DNA from: Scatomonas sp963930955
Lineage (GTDB): Bacteria; Bacillota; Clostridia; Lachnospirales; Lachnospiraceae
Assembly: GCA_963930955.1 (NCBI GenBank)
Contig: OZ006967.1
Span: 248,001 to 312,000, forward strand
Length of the DNA stretch: 64,000 nt
Direction: 5' to 3'
Within the stretch, counting starts at the first letter, position 1, and each line of letters starts with the position of its first letter. Position numbers and translations under genes: made by a program. The notes under the pieces were generated by a model that searched no databases, had not been told where the DNA came from, and saw only the letters and a program-made list of their open reading frames with translations. Shown here piece after piece: positions 59,208-64,000 of this stretch.

Positions 59208-60824
59208 ATGGCTTCCAGCGCAAAAGATATCCAGCTTCGAGAGCTGAAAGATACGATATTCCAACTAAATACAATGGTATCTGAACAGACTGAGCTGATC
59301 AAATCTCTCCGTCTTATTATTGACGAAAAATCCAGTCATGAGAAAGTACTCCAGGAACAGGTTGATTATCTGACAAAAAAACTCTTTGGTTCATCCAGTG
59401 AAAGAAGATCCGATGACATTCCGGGACAACAGAATCTTTTTGATGAAGCGGAAACAGAACAGGATCCATCCCTGCTGGAAGAAGAGACTGTGATCCGGGA
59501 GCATATCCGTAAAAAGAAGGCAACGCACGAGGATCTCTTCAAAGGTCTGAAGGTTGAAAAAGTAGTGATCCCTCTTCCGGAAGAAGAGCAGATCTGTCCG
59601 GTATGCGGTACACAGATGGTACTGATCGGCGAGGAGTACATCCGCCGGGAACTGGAATTCATTCCTGCCACTTGTAAAGTGATCGAATACTATAGCCAGA
59701 GTTACGGGTGCCCATCCTGCAAAGAAGGACTCGGGGATGCAGAAAAACCTGTAATCATAAAGTCTCAGGTGCCAGATGCTCTGGTAGGGAAAGGTCCTGC
59801 CTCGACTTCCACTGTTGCATGGACCATGTATCAGAAGTATGCCAACGGGCTTCCCCTATACCGGCAGGAGAAAGACTGGAAACAGTATGGAGCTCAGATC
59901 AGCCGTACCACTCTTGCCAACTGGATCATCTACTGTTCACAGAACTATTTTCAGCCCATGTATGATTACTTCCACCGTGAACTGTTGAAACGCAGCTTTG
60001 CAATGGCAGATGAAACACGAGTTCAGGTATTGAACGAGGACGGGCGCAGAGCCCAGACCCAATCATTCATGTGGCTGTTCCGAAGCGGCGAGGACGGGCT
60101 TCCGGCAATTATCCTGTATGGCTATTCCCCGACCAGGAGCGGCAGCCATGCAAGGGAGTTCCTGGAAGGCTACAGCGGATACCTGGAAACGGATGGATAT
60201 CAGGGATACAATCATCTACCGGGGATTAGCCGCTGCTCCTGTTGGGCGCACATCCGTCGCTACTTTATCGATGCCGTTCCCAAAGGGAAACAGTATGATT
60301 ACAGTCAGCCGGCAGTGCAGGGAGTCCAGTACTGCAATCGGTTATTCGCCATTGAGGACTCCATTAACAAAAAGTATCCCGGTGATTATGAAAAGCGAAA
60401 GCAGCTTCGTCTCGAGAAGGAAAAACCTGTTCTGGAGGCTTTCTGGTCGTGGCTTGCTCAGCAGAAACCAGTCCGTAACAGCCGGATGGATAAAGCAGTG
60501 AATTATGTTCTGAATCGCCGAGACACAGCGGAAACCTATCTGGAAGACGGACGCTGCAGTTTTACCAATAATCTCAGTGAGAATGCAATCCGTCCATTTG
60601 CGGTAGGCCGGAAAAACTGGCTGTTCAGTAGTTCCGTAGACGGAGCGAATGCCAGTGCAGTGGTCTATACAATGGTTGAGATGGCAAGAGCACACAATCT
60701 GAATATTTACGGATATCTTAAATTTCTGCTGGAGCATCGGCCAAGTAAAGATATGACCGATGAACAGCTGGCAGAACTGACACCTTGGAGTGAAAAACTC
60801 CAATCTATCAAAAATCGCATGTGA
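59208..60824 (+). CDS. tnpC: IS66 transposase TnpC
   Basis: 538 residues. A coiled-coil N-terminus (LRELKDTIFQLNTMVSEQTE) is followed by LTKKLFGSSSERRSDDIPGQ and a zinc finger (CPVCGTQMVLIGEEYIRREL). The DDE core has SFAMADETRVQVLNEDGR (first Asp), YLETDGYQGYNHLPG (second Asp) and NNLSENAIRPFAVGRKNWLF with the Glu. A C-terminal domain of the IS66 C type follows. GGAG precedes the ATG. Full length and intact. Confidence 0.94.
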   Translation: MASSAKDIQLRELKDTIFQLNTMVSEQTELIKSLRLIIDEKSSHEKVLQEQVDYLTKKLFGSSSERRSDDIPGQQNLFDEAETEQDPSLLEEETVIREHIRKKKATHEDLFKGLKVEKVVIPLPEEEQICPVCGTQMVLIGEEYIRRELEFIPATCKVIEYYSQSYGCPSCKEGLGDAEKPVIIKSQVPDALVGKGPASTSTVAWTMYQKYANGLPLYRQEKDWKQYGAQISRTTLANWIIYCSQNYFQPMYDYFHRELLKRSFAMADETRVQVLNEDGRRAQTQSFMWLFRSGEDGLPAIILYGYSPTRSGSHAREFLEGYSGYLETDGYQGYNHLPGISRCSCWAHIRRYFIDAVPKGKQYDYSQPAVQGVQYCNRLFAIEDSINKKYPGDYEKRKQLRLEKEKPVLEAFWSWLAQQKPVRNSRMDKAVNYVLNRRDTAETYLEDGRCSFTNNLSENAIRPFAVGRKNWLFSSSVDGANASAVVYTMVEMARAHNLNIYGYLKFLLEHRPSKDMTDEQLAELTPWSEKLQSIKNRM

Positions 60825-60944
60825 ATTATAGTGAATTACTCCAACTCGCAAAGGGCTGGAGTAATTTTAAATTTGAACGCATTATTATTTGGCGGTTACT
60901 ATTATTTTGCTTGAATTTCTATTTTGAATAGCATTCTAGGCAAT

Positions 60945-61174
60945 AAAAAATGCAGTCCTAAATCCACAATGTGGCTTTTGGTCTGCATACATACAATTTG
61001 GAAACATTCATATTAAAGACATAGTTAAATAAAGGTATAGTTAAATAACTTATATCTCACCGTAACTAATGAATGCTCAATATCGTATAAATAAGCACAA
61101 CAAAAAAGCCTATCATCGGGGATAGATTCTGCTTTTTTATTGCCAGCTTATCTTAAACGCATTGAGGCTGTCAT
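60945..61174 (-). promoter_or_regulatory. mef leader (MTASMRLR) and terminators, separated from mef by IS66
   Basis: Leader frame MTASMRLR and TAA at 61174-61148, preceded by GGAGG; this is the known macrolide-stalling leader of mef genes. Downstream are two terminator hairpins: AAAAAAGC...CTATC / GATAG...GCTTTTTT (61102-61138), and TGCAGACC ... GGACTGCA then TTTTTT (60945-60987). Their order matches transcriptional attenuation. The region then ends in IS66 at 60899. Confidence 0.85.
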
Positions 61175-61314
61175 AGTTTCGGTTCCTCCTAAACTCTTAT
61201 TTGTATCAGCATATATTTTAACACAATAAGTTGTTTTAAACAACGTTTAAAATTGAAAAAATCCACGGACAGTACAACAAACATATACATCTCAGGAAGA
61301 TAATATTGATTTAA

Positions 61315-61905
61315 TTATAGATTACCTGAATATACCGATAAGCCATGCTTAATACAATAAACAAATAGTTTGCCACCGTTAGTTATAGGAAACCTACAAG
61401 TTGGACTTTGTTCTGGGTACAAGCGATTTAGAAATACTCTGTCACTTTTAACACAGGCCACAAAAGAAAGATAATGATCTTTGGTCATTGGATGGTCAAA
61501 AGTGACAAAGTAATCAGTATCTATTTCCTCTACCGTGATTTTTGGTGTAATAGTTGCAACAGTAGGCAAGATACGTTCTAACTTTCTTCCGCAGCAGAAG
61601 ATAGAGGCACTTCCTGTGCTCACCAAAATATTTCCACAGGAAGGACAGACGTAAAAACGTACTTTATCAATATTGCCGCTATCCGGCTTATTTGATGTGA
61701 TTTCACCCTCCATCATCTGTTTCATATCAACACCCAAAATAGTAGATAGTTCTGGCCACAGCGATAGGTCCGGACATCCTAAACCACATTCCCATTTTGA
61801 AACAGTTTTATTTTGAATACCCAGTGCATCTGCAATATTTCTCTGGGTAAGTTTTTTTTCCTTTCGTAGCTTGGCAATTAAATTGCCTATTTTCACACAG
61901 TCCAT
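61315..61905 (-). CDS. XRE-family regulator with zinc-ribbon C-terminal domain
   Basis: 196 residues. HTH_3 at 6-62 (IAKLRKEKKLTQRNIADALG, then IQNKTVSKWECGLGCPDLSL). The C-terminal part has a four-cysteine ribbon (VRFYVCPSCGNILVSTGSAS and FCCGRKLE) and a beta-rich domain with TFDHPMTKDHYLSFVAC, reminiscent of desulfoferrodoxin-like folds. This fusion is known in Firmicutes as an XRE-type metal/redox-linked regulator. Its partner gene is not obvious. It reads leftward toward the mef leader. Confidence 0.75.
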   Translation of the reverse strand: MDCVKIGNLIAKLRKEKKLTQRNIADALGIQNKTVSKWECGLGCPDLSLWPELSTILGVDMKQMMEGEITSNKPDSGNIDKVRFYVCPSCGNILVSTGSASIFCCGRKLERILPTVATITPKITVEEIDTDYFVTFDHPMTKDHYLSFVACVKSDRVFLNRLYPEQSPTCRFPITNGGKLFVYCIKHGLSVYSGNL

Positions 61906-61938
61906 GCCACCACCTCCATTTCTCTTTAGTATATCATA

Positions 61939-62310
61939 CTACATGAACCTTGCGATTATTTGTACCAACCTTGCTGGAAGCTGCCTCAAATCGGTTATAT
62001 CCAATGTATTTTCAGCTCCATAAAGTTCTCGGATAGCCTCCTTATCTTGCCCAATGGCTGCAGCAAGGAATTGTATGCCTTTTCGCCTAAATTCCTGCAA
62101 AGTATCTTTCATATCACACGCTGCCTTTTCACCTGAATAATCAGGCATAGCTTTAGGCTGCCCGTCACTGATGCTGATTATTAATTTGGTTCTTTGGGGC
62201 GCATTAAGCAATCTATCGGAAATAATGCGCAATGCCATGCCATCCCGATTGTTGCTGCGAGCCTGAATGTTCATAAGAGCATATTTTTCATCTGCATCTT
62301 TGCTTTCAAG
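61939..62310 (-). pseudogene. von Willebrand factor A domain protein, C-terminal fragment
   Basis: The frame reads ELESKDADEKYALMNIQARS, then NNRDGMALRIISDRLLNAPQ, RTKLIISISDGQPKAMPDYS and ends in a short helix. This is the second half of a CobT/NorD-type vWA domain. The first half and MIDAS motif are missing; upstream, after an in-frame stop, the sequence becomes a GNAT start (62311-62411). An internal ATG gives a 111-codon frame. Confidence 0.6.
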
Positions 62311-62411
62311 TTCTGTTCATTTCCATCTGTATATTCAGCATTTTCAAATGCTTCTTTTACAACATGATATACCGTATCATAATCTTCTGGTCTTTCTTGT
62401 CTTATAATCAA
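62311..62411 (-). pseudogene. GNAT acetyltransferase, N-terminal fragment
   Basis: From a TTG at 62411 the frame reads IIRQERPEDYDTVYHVVKEA, then FENAEYTDGNEQNL, a typical GNAT N-terminus, and then runs into the vWA fragment. The rest of the enzyme is missing. It is a different gene from the C-terminal GNAT fragment at 51407. Confidence 0.55.
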
Positions 62412-62470
62412 AATAGATACCTACATAGTTTTAAGCTTTTTACAATTACAGGAAATGGCAAATCTACTAT

Positions 62471-63655
62471 CTACCTCTCAATTTTTATGGCTCTGACAAT
62501 GATAATATCCGGGATTTCTTTATTAAAATAGCATTCTTCGTAAAATCCGTCTATGACAAATCCGGTATCAAAACACAGATTAAAAATATCCTGTAAAGAA
62601 CGATGATAATAACATTGTTTTTGCGGCTGTCCTTCAATCGCAATATCGTAATAGCTGTGCGGCGTCATATATTTTTCTGTAAGCGTTACAAAACAGGGGT
62701 GCTGTGTCGCAAATACAAATACTCCGTTATCCTCAAGCAATTTATAAACAGAAGTAAAGAGCGGCTTAATGTCTGTAATATCCATGACCGCCATGTTTGA
62801 GACTGCTTTTGTAAATGGCTTATTTCTTTTTAATGCCATCAGACTTGTTTCATTCGTAGCGTCTGCTACACAAAACTCAATGTGATCAGCATACCGTTTT
62901 TGGCGCTTTTTTGCCAGTTCCACCATTTTTTCACTATAATCAAAAGCCAAAACAGAGACAGCTTTTTCTGCAAGATATGCAGAATAATTTCCATTCCCAC
63001 AGGCAATATCTAAAATATAATCTGTTGGATCAGGATTTAGAAGCTCTGTTACTTTTGGACGGACAACTTCTCTGTGAAAATCATTTGATTCATCCCCCAT
63101 TGAACAATCCCAAAATTCAGCGTTCTGATTCCAGATTGCTTTACTTTCTTCTTTTGAATATTGTATAATATCCTCTTTCTGCAAAATTACTTTTTCTCCT
63201 TCGCCGCATGGCTCCTGAAATGCGTGATAATGATGTTCCAATATTTCATCTGTTATCACAAACGGCGAATTGGCATTTAAGACCTGATTTCTTTTATATA
63301 GTCTTTTTTGCAAAAGCTCCTTACTGGCTTTCATATAGACAAGTTCCGTTTCAGCGCCTGCTTTTTGAATCAGTTCTTTATAAACATTCCGATTTTCCTT
63401 ACTCCAGAAACTAAAATCAATCACAACATCTTTTCCTTGCTGAATCAGGGACAGCAGCTTTTTTTGAAGCGCAGCTTCCACCTGCTCTGACAATTTTTCA
63501 TATTGTTCTTCCGGATAATCAATTCCTTTTCTCCCATAAAGTTTCCACATTTCTTCGTCAATGGAAAGTCTGATATATCCTTCCTGTTCTTTCTTCTTGG
63601 CGTAAGTAGTCTTTCCAGAACCACATACGCCGCACATCATAATAACTTTGCTCAT
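62471..63655 (-). CDS. P-loop kinase fused to SAM-dependent methyltransferase
   Basis: About 394 residues from the ATG at 63655 (AAAGGAG upstream; a start ten codons earlier is also open). Residues 1-175 form an AAA_33-type kinase: Walker A VCGSGKTTYAKKKEQEGYIR, then DVVIDFSFWSKENRNVYKEL and RLYKRNQVLNANSPFVITDE. Residues about 185-394 are a methyltransferase with motif I YILDIACGNGNYSAYLAE, nearly identical in large part to the separate protein at 23381-24148. A combined phosphorylation/methylation activity on a small molecule is conceivable; no substrate is known. Confidence 0.8.
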   Translation of the reverse strand: MSKVIMMCGVCGSGKTTYAKKKEQEGYIRLSIDEEMWKLYGRKGIDYPEEQYEKLSEQVEAALQKKLLSLIQQGKDVVIDFSFWSKENRNVYKELIQKAGAETELVYMKASKELLQKRLYKRNQVLNANSPFVITDEILEHHYHAFQEPCGEGEKVILQKEDIIQYSKEESKAIWNQNAEFWDCSMGDESNDFHREVVRPKVTELLNPDPTDYILDIACGNGNYSAYLAEKAVSVLAFDYSEKMVELAKKRQKRYADHIEFCVADATNETSLMALKRNKPFTKAVSNMAVMDITDIKPLFTSVYKLLEDNGVFVFATQHPCFVTLTEKYMTPHSYYDIAIEGQPQKQCYYHRSLQDIFNLCFDTGFVIDGFYEECYFNKEIPDIIIVRAIKIER

Positions 63656-63698
63656 AAAACTCCTTTTCTTTTTCCGAAACGGCATCTGTCAATTTGCA

Positions 63699-64000
63699 CT
63701 ACAAAGCAGAAAGTTCTTCAATCGCTTTGTCTAAAAAAATCATACCGTCCAGATGTTCCAGCTCATGGCAGAAGCATTTTGCCATTTCATCTTCTCCGTC
63801 AATTATCATTTCCTCTCCATATTCATTGAGTGCCTGAATCGTGACCTTTTGTGGACGAATTGTTTTTACAAAACGGTTCGGGAAACTAAGGCATCCTTCA
63901 ACACATTCCTGCACACCGCTTTGGCTTATCATTTGTGGATTTACAAGTTTTAATCGTGTATCGTTAAAATCAATGACAACCAACCGTTTCAAAACGCCAA
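63699..64000 (-). CDS. def: Peptide deformylase, partial at the window edge
   Basis: The visible part covers the C-terminal 100 residues: LKRLVVIDFNDTRLKLVNPQ, the metal-binding EGCLSFP motif with its cysteine, and CHELEHLDGMIFLDKAI with the HExxH site. The frame remains open to the right edge; the first motif (GxGxAAxQ) and the start lie outside. The enzyme removes the formyl group from nascent proteins. It is 44 bases upstream of the kinase-methyltransferase gene. This could be chromosomal or cargo. Confidence 0.82.
   Translation of the reverse strand, partial: GVLKRLVVIDFNDTRLKLVNPQMISQSGVQECVEGCLSFPNRFVKTIRPQKVTIQALNEYGEEMIIDGEDEMAKCFCHELEHLDGMIFLDKAIEELSAL

Larger units (their letters stand above)
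58217..60899 (+). mobile_element. Complete IS66-family element
   Basis: 2683 bases. The ends are inverted: GTAACCGCCAAATA at 58217 and the complement at 60899. The 8-bp target duplication TATTATTT is perfect (58209-58216 and 60900-60907). It encodes TnpA, TnpB and TnpC on the plus strand, opposite to mef, and sits in the mef leader region. Confidence 0.93.

Overview
The window looks like accessory DNA from a gut Clostridia genome, most likely Lachnospiraceae. This is inferred from family resemblance: a Clostridioides CD1107/CD1108/CD1110-type conjugation module, tet(W), TnpW and TnpX-like modules, and AGGAGG ribosome sites. No rRNA, tRNA or CRISPR was seen.

The backbone is one integrative and conjugative element (ICE), transcribed on the minus strand. 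It starts at a divergent switch at 49.5-49.65 kb: a consensus promoter leftward into a Y-family polymerase, and a rightward promoter into an XRE repressor plus ImmA protease. Going left it carries YolD, zinc-ribbon proteins, a sigma-like factor, a 1982-residue adhesin, PcfB, VirD4, Maff2, VirB6, PrgI, VirB4, an NlpC/P60 hydrolase, DUF4315, DUF4366, topoisomerase III, DUF5688, an ArdC-like protein, TTRAP and a DUF4316-like protein, down to the left edge.

Two mobilizable elements are nested inside transfer genes of this ICE. Element A (14004-27502) splits maff2 between GC dinucleotides. It encodes a large serine recombinase, TnpW, DnaC-like and RepA proteins with 23-bp iterons inside repA, a relaxase with MobC, a methyltransferase and tet(W) with its leader attenuator; an IS256-type element sits in its sigma-like gene. 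Element B (29401-38579) splits virD4 between CCAT repeats. It encodes another serine recombinase, TnpW, a MobA relaxase beside a MOBQ-type nic sequence, a primase/helicase broken by an IS3-type element, and an RlmA-like 23S rRNA methyltransferase. Removing A and B in silico restores intact Maff2 and VirD4 frames.

Upstream of the rlmA-like gene is an 8-codon leader, MVTFMRLR, ending in the macrolide-dependent ribosome-stalling motif known from ermD and mef leaders. This suggests macrolide-inducible control of a cargo rRNA methyltransferase and is the most interesting point in the window.

From 50.7 to 64 kb lies a mosaic: a restriction-type nuclease domain, an HD protein, methyltransferases, a three-gene TnsB/TnsC-like transposon, a nucleotidyltransferase, a mef(A)-like efflux gene cut off from its MTASMRLR leader by a complete IS66 element (8-bp duplication), gene fragments, a kinase-methyltransferase fusion, and a peptide deformylase running off the right edge.
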